Made by a program: the position numbers and the translations under genes
In this document: piece after piece, positions 22,514 through 32,551 of the stretch
Layout: each line of letters opens with the position of its first letter
How positions within the stretch are numbered: position 1 is the first letter of the stretch
Source: Trichosporon coremiiforme
Taxonomy: Eukaryota; Basidiomycota; Tremellomycetes; Trichosporonales; Trichosporonaceae
Assembly: GCA_039545355.1 (NCBI GenBank)
Contig: BCJJ01000013.1
Coordinates: forward strand, 62,001 to 126,000
DNA: 64,000 nucleotides
Direction of reading: 5' to 3'
The notes under the pieces: model-generated
Database searches by the model: none
What the model saw: the letters and a program-made list of their open reading frames with translations, nothing else
Told to the model about the DNA's origin: nothing

Positions 22514-23447
22514 GGCGCCTGAGTGCTGTCGAGCTTGGCTCGAGATGATAGCGTGTGATGAGGGTATGATGGGGATGGGAGGTGGGTTGGAGAGAGGCGG
22601 AACATGCGAGTTGGGTTTATATGGACTTTTGTGAGGCACTCGGTCGGTTATCTGTCGGTTGGGTACCTGTTCCGACTTTTTCTCTGCATTCGGCCCTCGA
22701 TCATGCCTGTCCTTACTCCCCAAAGTCCCCAAAGTTAAGACTCGTCTTCCTGGCGCGTCTGGCGTCTGGCAGACCTGAGGAGACCAAGTTACGTCGGGAC
22801 ATTCACTGCCGCTTATTAGCGGCCCCGGGTATCAGGCACAACCGGGTATCACGTCAGACGAATCAGCTCTTCCCCCGCCGTGGCGTCAGCCAAGTGTACG
22901 ACATCTCCGTGTGCGGCTTCTTTCGCTGCAGGACATTATGCGCTCAAGGCAGACGGAGGCGCCGTCTGGGGTGTGGAGGAGGCGCTCGGGAGGGCTGGGG
23001 CTGCCCGCCGGCGTAGTCGAGACGCGGAGTTGTACAGCGCTTCTGGGATGGGGGCCGTCGGTGAGAACGCAGTTCCGTCTACGTCCTCGCATCCGTCTGC
23101 ATTCCATCGTCTTATTCTAGCGCTATCAATAGTGCACGCACTCGTGGGCCAACCTTCCGTTCTTTCGAAAAGGAGACAAGGAGCGGACTTTTTGCCCCGC
23201 GGCGCTCGCCGCCTGCGGTTATCAAGCAGAATGGATACACTCTGCTCCGCGTGCTCCGCCCTGCCTGCGACACCCGGATGCCAGGGCGTTCGTCCGTCAA
23301 TTGCTGTTCCACCTGTCTGGTTCCTTGGCGCGTCCCTCTTGTTGACATCAATACGCTCTCCGATGCTGATGCTGCAGACACATGCATGTATCTCGTGCCT
23401 TTCTCCCTATTGTGCTTCTGACTCAAGAAAACTATGCAAGAATCAAA
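22514..23447. other. Intergenic region, promoter of CoA ligase
   Basis: About 930 bases. The first ~250 hold the promoter of the leftward CoA-ligase gene, including the TATA box at 22616-22621. Open frames near 22880-23815 run over the Gln-rich gene in antisense and are not believed. Confidence 0.5.
22616..22621 (-). promoter_or_regulatory. TATA box of the CoA-ligase gene
   Basis: TATAAA on the minus strand, 103 bases upstream of the ATG at 22513. Spacing fits a fungal core promoter. Not proven. Confidence 0.5.
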
Positions 23448-25002
23448 CTAGTACTTGCCGCCGCTCGGGTTGTAGTAGCTCATGTTGGAGCCTGTGCTGC
23501 TGGGCGTGTATGGCGGGGGCGCGTTGTACTGCTGCTGAGGGGCACCGTAGGGCTGTTGTCCGTACTGCTGAGGAGGGGCGCCATACGGCTGCTGAGGAGC
23601 GCCGTATGGTTGCTGTCCATAGGGCTGTTGCGGTGCACCGTACTGCTGCTGGGAAGCTCCGTACTGCTGCTGGGGAGCCCCGTACTGCTGCTGTCCGTAG
23701 GGCTGCTGACCGTACGGTTGCTGCGGCGCTCCATACTGCTGCTGACCATATTGCTGCTGATATCCTCCGTGCTGCTGGGCTCCCTCGTCCTTGCGGTCGT
23801 AGCTCGTGTCAATAGGGCCGAGGAGCAGTTTCAGCAGCCACATCTGCGGCGTCACTGATTGTCAGTTACGAAAGAACAGCCCAACTCACAGTCATTGCCC
23901 GTCTTCTGCTTCATCTCGGCGCGCTCGAAGTCGTACGCCATCGTCTGGTCCACAAACCCGCCAATAACGGGATGCTCGTCGAGCGAGGACAGGAACTGCT
24001 GCGCCTGGGAATCGTTTCCTGTAACCTGTTAGCTACATGCGAGGGAAGTGCGGAGCTACTCACCGACCTGGGCGAACTGGTATGACACGGCGTCGGGACC
24101 GTACGGCGTGTTCATGAGTGCGTTCCTCGCATTCGTGATCGCCGACTCGAGCGCGTTCGGCGCCTCGCCCTGCGGCGCGCCGTCGGTAACAACCACGACA
24201 AGGAGGGGCTTGCGGAGCTGCCTCTGCTGCGCGGGACGTACGAGCATGGGCTGGAGGATCTTCTGGTCGAGCGCAGTGCCGAGGGGCGTGACGCCCCTGA
24301 ACGTCGCCCGGCGGATGTAATCCTGCGCCATCTGCTCCGACTCGAGGTGGTTGCCCTGCTCGTTACTGTTCAGGAAGCGGATCTCGATGCCGTCGTCGTC
24401 GAACAGGGAGCAGGCGCCGGCGACCTTGGAGACAATGGCCGAGACATCGTTGATGCGCTCGCCGTCCTCGGCGTGCATGGAGCTCGAGTCGTCGACGAGG
24501 ATGACGACGTTGAAAAGCGCGATCTGGCACAGATCAATCGCAACGTGCGGCGGAAGCTTCCACGTCTCCGAGATTATTTGCACGGCGCCAGTGTCCACGA
24601 TCTGCCGCGCGATCGCGTCCACGTCCATTGGCCCTTGCGGACGCAGGAAGCCAGTCAGTTTCTGGTCGTGCACGCACTTCATCAGGAGGGCGCGCACTTG
24701 GTCGTATGGCGGTCCACCGGGCGGAGGAGGCGCGCCAGAGCTGCCCATGTACGCGCCCGCCGCCATGCCCGCCGCCGCGCCGGCTGCTCCGTATCCCGCC
24801 GCTTGGCCGTAGTTGTGCTGCGATTGTTGAGGAGGAGGAGGAGCAGCATACGGTGTGACGAGTGGGTTGGAGGTGTTTTGGATGGCCTGGGGCTTGTTCT
24901 TCTTCTTCATCTTCTTGATGACGATGACGGCCACGCCCGCCATGACTGGGACGTCAGTTGGAGTCGGTTAGGCAACTCACGCAAGGCAGATGCGAGACCC
25001 AT
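23448..25002 (-). CDS. von Willebrand A-domain protein with N-terminal membrane segment and Gln/Tyr-rich tail
   Basis: Four exons, 25002-24981 (22 bases), 24945-24064, 24018-23890 and 23854-23448, give 479 residues; three introns are 35 to 45 bases long. Exons 1 and 2 join to MGLASALLMAGVAVIVIKKM followed by basic residues, a short membrane anchor. After an Ala/Gly/Pro-rich linker comes the vWA fold with a MIDAS motif in VVILVDDSSSM and a later VVVVTDGAPQGEA. The last ~110 residues are repeats of YGQQ, YGAPQQ and related units, ending SGGKY, a low-complexity prion-like tail. Similar vWA proteins with LLKLLLGPID-type segments exist in basidiomycetes; their role is not known to me. The DNA of the tail is itself repetitive. 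Confidence 0.85.
23500..23770 (-). repeat. Coding tandem repeats (YGQQ/YGAPQQ)
   Basis: Degenerate 12- to 24-base units encode the Gln/Tyr/Gly/Pro tail of the vWA protein. Copy number of such arrays often varies between strains, which is known for similar repeats. Confidence 0.75.
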
Positions 25003-26026
25003 GGTGGACGGCGGGGTGTGGGTGTGCGTTGGGGAGTGTGGATGTTGTGTATGTGTATGGAGTAGTTGGATGAAAGTGTTGAGGAAGACAAAGTGTGAGT
25101 AGTCGAGAGTGGAAGAGATATCAAGATGAGGTCTGTGCACGGACACTGTCACTTGGACCTGGTCGCTCTGGTCACCCCAGTCACTGGATGGTCACTGGAT
25201 GGTCACTTGATGTCGAGCACTCGACGGTGTGCGGTACGGTGAAGTGAGTGAGACGCGTAAGACGGCACGGCGCATGGCACACGGCGCACGGCGTCGGCCA
25301 GGCACGTCCGCCCCGACCGAACGCCTGAAATAGTCCCATGACGTCTGTCCAAGCTGTCCCTGCACTGCTCGGCACCGCATACACGGAACCAAACACATCA
25401 ACACACCCCCTGCACCTGGGGCGGGGCGACCTTGATCCTGCCTTCGATCTCTTGCACAGCCTCTCAATGTCACCCTTCGATCATGCATCGCCCCTTCTAT
25501 CAACAAGACGAATCTGCCCCTAGACGCCTCCCATTCTGTCGATCACTTGCCGGAATCCGGCGTAGCCTCCGCTCGCTTCCAAATCACATAGTGACCGTGA
25601 TCGGGTTGAAGGGGACGGCGAGAGAGGCGGTTGCGAGCAAGAGGAAGAGCGCGGCGAGAGTCTTGACGAGCATGCTTTTGGCTTTGGTGTGTGGTCGAAA
25701 GGCCGGTGCTCAGGTGCGACGGTAGTCGTTGGTGTGCGGTGCGGTGTAGAGTCTAGCAGCTTGGAATGCTGCTTGATCGTCGCCCGCCTAGGAACTCCAC
25801 TGACCTGCTCTCTGACCCTACTTACCTCCCACCCCCCGCATTAGACGAAACAACAACGTGCCTCGGACGGTGAAAGATGTGAACTCGGAGTGAACCCCCG
25901 CGGTCAAACATGACCGCTGCCCGCGTTCGTCCCTGACGACAGGCGGTGCAGACGCCGTTGATGATTGCGCCGCGGCCGCTCTCCTGTTCAGTGGTGTCGT
26001 CGCGCTTGCCGGGTCCTTGAGTTGAG
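25003..26026. other. Intergenic region
   Basis: About 1 kb upstream of the vWA gene. It contains one candidate very short secreted peptide on the minus strand (25584-25673) and otherwise nothing I can support. Short direct repeats GGATGGTCACT occur near 25185-25208. Confidence 0.45.
25584..25673 (-). CDS. Candidate short secreted peptide
   Basis: A 29-codon frame that is almost entirely a signal peptide: MLVKTLAALFLLLATASLA, with a good n-, h- and c-region, then VPFNPITV and a stop. A possible GTGATT...GACAG intron beginning at its end would change the tail to a short form ending MGGV. No family is recognised. It could be the first exon of a small secreted protein, or chance. Confidence 0.3.
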   Translation of the reverse strand: MLVKTLAALFLLLATASLAVPFNPITVTM

Positions 26027-26296
26027 ATGTGGTTGCATAAGGATGGCCAGGTGGCCATTTATATGTCTACAGGCAGCTAGAGAACAATGAGACTAGCTGC
26101 AGGCTACCCGGAAGATGTCGTACAATGTCAGGCGCCGAGGCCGGCGCCGAGAATGTGTGTAAGAAGCATGTTGAGCATGTTCTCACCTAGAACAATAGAA
26201 ACATTGAGAACGGGGGTGCTGACTAGGAGGGTCGAGCACCGGAGAACGGGCCGAGTGCCGCGAGCCACGTGGAAAAGAAATCACGTGATTCACAAC
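26027..26296. repeat. Dispersed repeat, solo arm (copy A)
   Basis: About 270 bases that closely match 46714-46979. Shared blocks include TAGCTGCAGGCTA, GGCGCCGAGGCCGGCGCCGA, AGAAGCATGTTGAGCATGTT and AATCACGTGATT at the outer end. It stops 99 bases upstream of a tRNA-Gly gene. At the other locus the same sequence is one arm of a large inverted repeat; here no inverted partner is seen. Confidence 0.85.
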
Positions 26297-26395
26297 AGTG
26301 CCAGTGCCGTGGTACATAGCCACCCATGCGGGACGGTCTCTAACGAAAGACCGCCCTGTCGCGCCGCGATGGTGAGGTGGTCTAATACGTCCGTA

Positions 26396-26465
26396 ACATC
26401 TATGGTGAAATGGTATCATGCATCGTTGCCATCGATGCGGTGGGGGTTCGATTCCCCCTGGATGT
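26396..26465 (+). tRNA. tRNA-Gly(GCC), intronless copy
   Basis: A 70-nt sequence identical to the gene at 14442-14511. Anticodon GCC lies in loop TTGCCAT. It is followed by ATCTTTTTTGG, a strong pol III terminator. The dispersed repeat ends 99 bases upstream. Confidence 0.95.
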
Positions 26466-26993
26466 AATCTTTTTTGGCCTCTATTCTATACACTGGAACG
26501 CAGTGGGGTTCGTCTTTTTCTGGTTGGAAGGAGGTTGTTGGCGGGGCGCACAAAAGGTTGGATACGGAATGACGGGAGCTTTTCGACCCTGGAACCCTGA
26601 GTTTGTTTGTTTGGCTTCCGTTTGTTTGGTTCCCCCCGACTTCGTACGACAGTTTGCTGGAGACAGATGGGCCGTGCTGGTCTTCGATGTCCACCTCCTC
26701 TAAGTGTAGCAGTCACATTTCAGAAGTGAAGACGAGTCATAATTGTGCGCTGGCGTCGCAGCTGCGGGGGTCGGCAGAAGGTGGATACTGAATGGCGACT
26801 GGCGCGATACTGGAGGGCCGGCATCTGCTGCTGCTTCATAGTCGCGTTCCAGGCGACGAACTTCATGTTACCGCCGTGGCTCAGAGCCGTAGCATGCTCA
26901 TGCAGTAGCATCAGCCGACGCTCGGCGCTCGCACGCTCGCACCCGCAGCGCCGGCGCCGAGGCGCCGCCAAGTGTTGTGCAAACAGCGTCTTC

Positions 26994-27079
26994 GGCCACT
27001 TAGCTCAGTTGGTTAGAGCGTATGCTTAACAGATCGACCTTTACGCATAAGGTCGGCGGTTCGACCCCGCCAGAGGTCA
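26994..27079 (+). tRNA. tRNA-Val(AAC) with 12-nt intron
   Basis: The cloverleaf begins GGCCACT, with D-arm TAGCTCAGTTGGTTAGAGC, anticodon stem TATGC/GCATA and T-arm GGCGG-TTCGACC-CCGCC. The loop reads TTAACA-intron-C, giving anticodon AAC. The intron is 27032-27043, at the canonical site after position 37. Position 5 of the acceptor stem is an A-A mismatch, shared by all five copies. TTTT follows. Confidence 0.93.
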
Positions 27080-27970
27080 TTCTTTTGGCCTCTCTGTCCC
27101 CCGAGAGGGCCAGGCAGGTGACGGCCCTCAAGATCTGGATTGGGAAAGGGGTAGGGGGTAGAAGCGCGACCATGGGCAATGGGGGGCTGCCAGGACCTCA
27201 TCCGTTGCTCGGAGACAGGTGGTCGTCTTCCGCGAGGGAGCCGCCTGTAGCGCCTTCTTCTCGCGGCCCATACCGTCAAGGTTTCCTCCCGAGGCGCTGG
27301 CGGAGACGGCAGTGCCAAATTTTCTGAAGGTCACCGAGATGACTGAAGTAACTTCAGAGTACGGGAATCATGTTTGTGCCGGTTGGAGCGGCAGTGTACT
27401 GTTCGACTGTGCAGGCCGGACGCTAACAGCATCAGGCCGGCGTATCTGAGCTCCATGTTGGGCTATGTGATGTGAATATGAGTCAAGGTCTGCGCTGACG
27501 GCGGCAAGTGAGCAGGGACACGCTGCACCCGCACCAGACCCGATTTGGAGGAAGTAGAGGAGCGTTCCGCCACATCCGAGCCGGAGCCAGATGACTTCCG
27601 CCAGAGTCTCTCGCCAGCTCCCATGGGGAGGAGAGGAGGAGTCTGCCGCCGGCTCCGATGCGTTGACGGGCACTGACGCGGACAAGCGTCTCGGCTTCTC
27701 GCCCATGTGATACAGTTGCAGCTACAGAATTCCATGTTTGCGACTGAGCACGTCGGACTGAGACATGCCTCTTGAGCCTGAGAGATTTTAACGTGCGTCG
27801 CATCCTGCGCATCCTCTGCGTCCTCCATGTCCTCCGCATCCTCCGACACGCAGCCAACCCATCCTGGCGCCGGACAGTGCCTCTCTCCCCCCTCCCCATG
27901 ACCTGCACGATCACAGTCTGGCCGCCGTCGCTCGCAGCGCCATGTGTTCATGCTTCAGAGATGCAAAAGA
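27080..27970. other. Spacer between two inverted tRNA-Val genes
   Basis: About 890 bases between convergently oriented tRNA-Val genes at 26994 and 27971. Open frames lack codon bias or motifs. Nothing else is seen. Confidence 0.5.
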
Positions 27971-28072
27971 TGACCTCTGGCGGGGTCGAACCGCCGACCT
28001 TATGCGTAAGACGTGCGATCTCGCGATCACCGAGTGTTAAGCATACGCTCTAACCAACTGAGCTAAGTGGCC
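27971..28072 (-). tRNA. tRNA-Val(AAC) with 28-nt intron
   Basis: Exons are identical to the copy at 26994. The intron is 28007-28034 (28 nt), the longest of the five, and contains a short self-complementary stretch around GATCGCGAGATCGC. A TTTT terminator follows on the minus strand. Confidence 0.93.
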
Positions 28073-28389
28073 CGATGCTGATTGCGTGAGTGTCCGGGAG
28101 GGGGCGGCCTCGGCGCCGGTGGGGGCGGTGCGAGCGCGAGCGCAGCGAGCGTGCGTGCGTGCGAGCCCATCGAACACCGCGCAGTGAGCATCCCACCCCA
28201 GTTGAGTTGACGAGAAGAACTCCTCAGGCGTCGTGCGTTCTAGTGCTAGAGCCGACTACAGACGGCGGCGGATCAGAGCAGGGGGAACGGACAGGTACAG
28301 TCGGCGGTTGCGGTTGTCCGGATCTTGCGATAGATATGCATCGGTGGTACAGGTACAACATGATCTCCTTCTCTCCTTGTTCAAACTGT
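28073..28389. other. Spacer with GC-rich tRNA upstream motif
   Basis: Holds the shared GC-rich motif upstream of tRNA-Val at about 28105-28140, and the 3' flank of the ferric reductase gene. No gene is seen. Confidence 0.5.
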
Positions 28390-30258
28390 TCAGTCGAGCC
28401 TCTCGTCGTAGAAAAACTCGACATCGTCTCCATACGTTCTCGACGCCCTAGGATCCGCCCTGCAGGCGACAGCGTGCCGCGCCTCAGCGACCATAGCAGC
28501 CGGGCCGGAGACGTACACTCTCGTATGGCCGCTGGTCTTCTCGAGGAAGGAGCCAACGACGCGGTCGACGGTGCAGCGGCCACTCTGATACGACGCGGCC
28601 GTCGTGAGGGCGGCAGTCTCGGCAGTCTCGGACGAGTCGGGGTTGAGGATGAAGACTTTCTCGGCGGCGGTTTCGGGGGTCTCGAGGGGTGTTTCGAGAG
28701 GCGTGGAAGCAGCAGCAAGCTTGTCGACCGCATCGAGCTCGCCGGGAGTCGAGGAGCCCCAGACGATCTTCTCCTGCAGAGCCACGGGGCTCTCCCGCGT
28801 CACATGGATCGTGACGCTGACTCCCGCCTCTCCCAACTGTGCGAGTTCCGGCTTGATCCAGTCCACATCCTCACGCTGCCTTACGCACCAAACCAGCTGC
28901 ACCGGTCCCTTGCACTGCTGCTCCAGCAGCACTGGAAGAACATAGGCAATCCCCGTTCCGCCCGCGATGCAGAGGACACTGCTCTCCCTCGGCGCCGAGA
29001 TATCGGGTCCATACGGACCGGTGAGGATGACGGGCGTCTCGGGACCCAGTTGCAGGAGTTTGCGGGTCTCGCCCCATCGGGCGCGGACGATGAACGCGAG
29101 TCCGTTGTCGGTGGCCGCAAGCGGCGTGAAAGGGTGCGATTGCCAGATACTACCGCGGGGAAAGGTCAGGAAGTAGTGCTGTCCTGGGGCCGCTGGGACC
29201 GGGGCTTCAACGTCGAGCCGCGCCGCGTCGTGGAAGGGCGTAACCTTGCACTCGAACGTCTTGAAAGCTCCCACTCCGCCTCCAATCACCCGATGGTGGA
29301 GCAAAGCGGTACGGAGGAGACGCAAGCCGCGGTCGGCGCCCCAGAGAAGCAGGGACGGGAGGAGGAAACACTTGAGCCCGTCCCAGTGTCCCCAGCACGC
29401 GCCAATGTACACCATGGCGAGGACGTAGTGCGCCTTCCTGAATGTCTCGTACCCCGTCAGCCTTTGTCCCCAGGGCGTGGCCAGGAACCAGAGCAGGAGC
29501 AGCAGGATCATGGCCACAACGCCCCAGACCATGTATGTCTGGACGATCCATTCCTTGGCCACCTGTGGCTGGGGCTGGTACAGCCTGATCTCGATAATGC
29601 ACCATCCAATGGTGTGGAGGGCGGACTGGGCGAGGATGACGTGCCCGACCCAGCGGTGCAAGAACGTGAACTGTTGGTATGGCACGCCGGTGAGTGCCGA
29701 GAGAAGGCTCTCCCGAGCGCCAAGGAGGATGGACAGCGGCGTCAAAGCGTAAGACAGCACGCCGACGCGGTCCGCCCATGGTCCCAGAGAAGTGCGCGTG
29801 TTGTACACTTGCGGGTCGCTGTTCTTCACAGGCGTGACCCAGGTCTTGTACGTGATGCCCACGAAAGAGAAGACTGCAAGGTACGCCAGCATGCCGGCCA
29901 CGAGGAGCACCTGGAGCCGCGTCGCGTGCCCGAAGACGCTGGTCAGGGCTTTCCTAGCCCACCCCGGTCGTGGCGGCGCGACGTTGGACAGGAGGTATCG
30001 ATGCAGCATGGCTCGCAGAGCGGCAGTACGCTTTCCCCGCGCACCGGGGGTGAGACTCCGGTGCATCGACCAGAGCAAGAGGATGGCGCCGATGACAATC
30101 CACAAGATGCCGACGTAGGTCATGCCGATGTCGTGCGCGCCGTACACTGCGTCGAGGTATTCGCAGGAGCCCGCGTCGTTTTTGCACGGCACGACGCGGT
30201 CGGCGTAGCCCCAGTGCGGCTCGACGGTGGCGTTCTCGAAGTCTTGGATGTGCACCAT
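28390..30258 (-). CDS. Ferric/cupric-chelate reductase (FRE family, transmembrane flavocytochrome)
   Basis: Plasma-membrane metalloreductase that passes electrons from cytosolic NADPH through FAD and two haems to extracellular Fe(III) or Cu(II). Intronless, 622 residues. The N-terminal ~45 residues look extracellular. The ferric-reductase domain has haem-ligand histidines on two helices: FLHRWVGHVILAQSALHTIG and FRKAHYVLAMVYIG. FAD binding is shown by HPFTPLA, and NADPH binding by CIAGGTGIAYVLP and a late VYVSGPAAMV. A Thr/Glu-rich insertion sits between NADPH motifs. The start is the first ATG (30258). It is divergent from a Ctr copper transporter with a shared 905-base promoter region, which suggests one metal-uptake module. 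Confidence 0.93.
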   Translation of the reverse strand: MVHIQDFENATVEPHWGYADRVVPCKNDAGSCEYLDAVYGAHDIGMTYVGILWIVIGAILLLWSMHRSLTPGARGKRTAALRAMLHRYLLSNVAPPRPGWARKALTSVFGHATRLQVLLVAGMLAYLAVFSFVGITYKTWVTPVKNSDPQVYNTRTSLGPWADRVGVLSYALTPLSILLGARESLLSALTGVPYQQFTFLHRWVGHVILAQSALHTIGWCIIEIRLYQPQPQVAKEWIVQTYMVWGVVAMILLLLLWFLATPWGQRLTGYETFRKAHYVLAMVYIGACWGHWDGLKCFLLPSLLLWGADRGLRLLRTALLHHRVIGGGVGAFKTFECKVTPFHDAARLDVEAPVPAAPGQHYFLTFPRGSIWQSHPFTPLAATDNGLAFIVRARWGETRKLLQLGPETPVILTGPYGPDISAPRESSVLCIAGGTGIAYVLPVLLEQQCKGPVQLVWCVRQREDVDWIKPELAQLGEAGVSVTIHVTRESPVALQEKIVWGSSTPGELDAVDKLAAASTPLETPLETPETAAEKVFILNPDSSETAETAALTTAASYQSGRCTVDRVVGSFLEKTSGHTRVYVSGPAAMVAEARHAVACRADPRASRTYGDDVEFFYDERLD

Positions 30259-30555
30259 GGTAGTGCCGAGAGGCGAGGATGAGGGCGAGGTTGATCGAGG
30301 CGGCCGAGGTGTCCAGTTCAAGATGTCGGGCGAGCGAGATGGGAAACGCAGGTGGATCGGAACGGGGTATCAATCGGATATCGGTCGGGTAAGAGCTGGG
30401 CTGGGATGGTGGGTGGGGAATAGGTCGGCGTACGGGTATAAAAAGTGACGAAGTACAGTGAAAAAGAAAAAGCAGCTGAAGCGGTTGCGGGGTTGGGCCA
30501 ACGACCACCAACACGGGGATGCGGGGATGTGACCAAGCTAATCGGCGAGGCCAGT

Positions 30556-30564
30556 ATCTGATAT
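30556..30564 (+). promoter_or_regulatory. Candidate iron-responsive GATA site
   Basis: ATCTGATAT matches eight of nine bases of ATC(A/T)GATAA, the site known for fungal iron-regulatory GATA factors (Urbs1/SRE type). It lies 298 bases upstream of the ferric reductase ATG. A match of this size can arise by chance. Confidence 0.35.
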
Positions 30565-31091
30565 GATAAAATTCACGTGGCTCTCGGGTGGTTTCCAGCC
30601 CCTGCGCCTGAGCGCCAAGCCGGGAAGTCGGGGATCGCCTGTGCCAGCCAACGAGGTTTAGGCCGCACGACGAGGAATGTGATCGCCGATCGTCGCGGCA
30701 TATCCCACTTGTATTCTGATTGGCTGAGGGCCACGTGCGCCAAGTGCGCCACGTGCGGGTGCGTTTTCGGCTCAGCCTTGAAACCCCAGTTCCCCCGCCA
30801 GTCAAGATTTCGGTCGAAGTGGAGGCCGTCCGGTGCCAGTCAGTGGGCCATGGCCAGATCGTGCAGCAGTGCAGCGGGCTGCTGAGCAACGTCACTTGAC
30901 CATCTACCACTCGGCCAACTCTCAACTCTTTAACTCACAACCAGCCTCTACCAGTACTCCATCATTGTTCCGAGACACGACCTCACAACCTCACTCGATA
31001 AGCGCATCCACCTCGACCTCTGACACCTCTGACCGGTCGGCACCACTCGGTATCCCTCCACCAAACCACCCTCCTCCGAGAACAGCCCATC

Positions 31092-31112
31092 GAGAGAGAG
31101 AGAGAGAGAGAG
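31092..31112. repeat. (GA)n microsatellite
   Basis: About ten GA units directly in the presumed 5' leader of the copper transporter gene. Confidence 0.85.
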
Positions 31113-31163
31113 CACAACTCGTTTCAGACAACACCCCCTAGTCAACAACAACGACCAACCACC

Positions 31164-31731
31164 ATGTCGCACTACCACGGCGGCATCTCGAACAGCACCT
31201 CGTGCTCGCCATCCGTACGTACGCTCCGCTCTCTTCCCTCTGCTTCTTCGCTGACCAGCGCAGATGCTCTGGAACTGGCAAACGATAGACTCATGCTTCC
31301 TCTCCGAGTCGTGGCACGTCAAGTCTCGCGGGGCGTTTGCTGCGTCCTGTCTCGGTGTCGTTGCGCTCGCTGCGTGCGTCGAGGTCGTGAAGCATTGGAG
31401 CGCACAGTACGACGCGCAAGTGTGTGCTTCTCTCCGGGCTGCAGATGCACGACGGGCGCTCGAGGATGACGCCGACATGGGGCTCACGACGTCCCAGCGA
31501 CAAAGACGACACAGGCGGACGCTGCGAGCGACGCCCTTCCAGCAGTTGATCAGGACGGGGCTCAGTGTCATGCTCCAGGGAGGGTTCTACGTCCTCATGC
31601 TGATCGCGATGGCTTTCAACGGGTACATCATCGTGTGCATTCTGCTTGGGACCGCGCTGGGCAAGTTTCTCGGCGACTGGTTGCAGATTGATCCGGACGA
31701 GATCGAGTACGGGGTTAAGCATGAGCATTGA
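31164..31731 (+). CDS. High-affinity copper transporter, Ctr family
   Basis: A three-helix homotrimeric Cu(I) channel. Exons 31164-31214 and 31264-31731 join across a 49-base GTACGT...GCAG intron to 172 residues. The short extracellular N terminus (MSHYHGGISNSTSCSPS) has His and Cys in place of the usual Met-rich clusters. Next comes MLWNWQTIDSCFLSESWHV, typical of the fungal branch. Helix 2 has MLIAMAFNGYIIV, containing the essential MxxxM-like segment, and helix 3 has GTALGKFLGDW with the GxxxG packing motif. The C-terminal tail ends KHEH, which may bind copper. It is divergent from the ferric/cupric reductase that could supply Cu(I). Confidence 0.9.
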
Positions 31732-32551
31732 GTCGAGACGTGAGCGGGAGCGCCGAGACAAGTCGGTCGACGAGACTGCCGACGAGACTGCCGAGACCGA
31801 TGCTGGGGGAGAGAAGAGGCACGAGGCACATTTTGCGAGCACCGAACCGCCCGCCGCTCGACCACCGACATCAATCTAGCGCACTCCTGCCCTGCCGCGA
31901 CACCCGGACAGCCGGCCGGGCGGGCCGAGGTGATTGTGGGAACACAGACAACGGACATTGCAAGGGATGCCGAATGCTGGAATGGTCTTTGTGTCGCCCA
32001 CCCACGTTGGAAGCAGGCGCCTGTCGCGTGCACGGGTCGATCTGGGAGGCAGTGCATTGTACCACCGATTCACGGGTGAGGCACGCGGGGGCGTCACTGC
32101 CAAGCCTTGCGGAGAAGCATACGAGCAGAAAGTGTACGAGTACGTTATCACAGTTGTAACAGTATGCATCCATTAAGCATATCATCGCTGTATGCTTCGG
32201 CCGCGGTGCTAACCTTGACGGGAGATTTGATTTGGGAACCTAATGCAGGTGCATTGAGCATGTAATGATGCTGAGGCCGGCGGTAAGTGGAGGATCATGC
32301 AGAATGAATCGAGCGATTGACGTCACGGCACGGCAGGTGACCGGCGACGGAGGCGTTGTCTTGGCCTTCAGTTGCCTACTCACTCTGCTTCTCCGCTCTC
32401 CGGCGCTCTCCTCTGCTCTCCTCTGATCCCCGCCGCTCCCCTCCGCTCCCCTCCGCTCCCCTCCGCTCCCTCTTATATCCCTCTGGCAAATGTCACCCGC
32501 TCTCTCTCCCGTCTCTGTCTCAACTTGCATTCCATCACCGGCATCTTCATC
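31732..32551. other. Intergenic region, no gene seen
   Basis: About 820 bases. The last 150 contain a CT-rich array with units like CTCCGCTCCC repeated near 32420-32470, probably promoter or leader of the sugar dehydrogenase-like gene. No RNA gene is seen. Confidence 0.5.

Larger units (their letters stand above)
30259..31163. promoter_or_regulatory. Bidirectional promoter region, ferric reductase / copper transporter
   Basis: A 905-base gap between two divergent metal-uptake genes. It holds an ATCTGATAT GATA-type site at 30556-30564, a GTTGCTCA (minus strand) at 30883-30890 resembling copper-responsive TTTGCTCA, and two CCACGTGCG boxes near 30732-30760. A (GA)n run at 31092-31112 lies in the probable leader of the transporter. 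Regulation is inferred. Confidence 0.4.

Noticed and set aside
22880..23815. 311-codon rightward frame overlapping the Gln-rich tail in antisense
   Set aside because: Its Ala/Arg/Thr repeats are the complement of the YGQQ/YGAPQQ coding repeats.
26138..26150. Repeated GGCGCCGAGG units as a CRISPR-like array
   Set aside because: Only two copies, no spacers of constant length, and the organism is a eukaryote.
28090..30282. 730-codon rightward open frame opposite the ferric reductase
   Set aside because: It lies antisense to a gene with full haem, FAD and NADPH motifs, is rich in Arg, Gly and Glu as expected from the complement of GC-rich codons, and has no domain.
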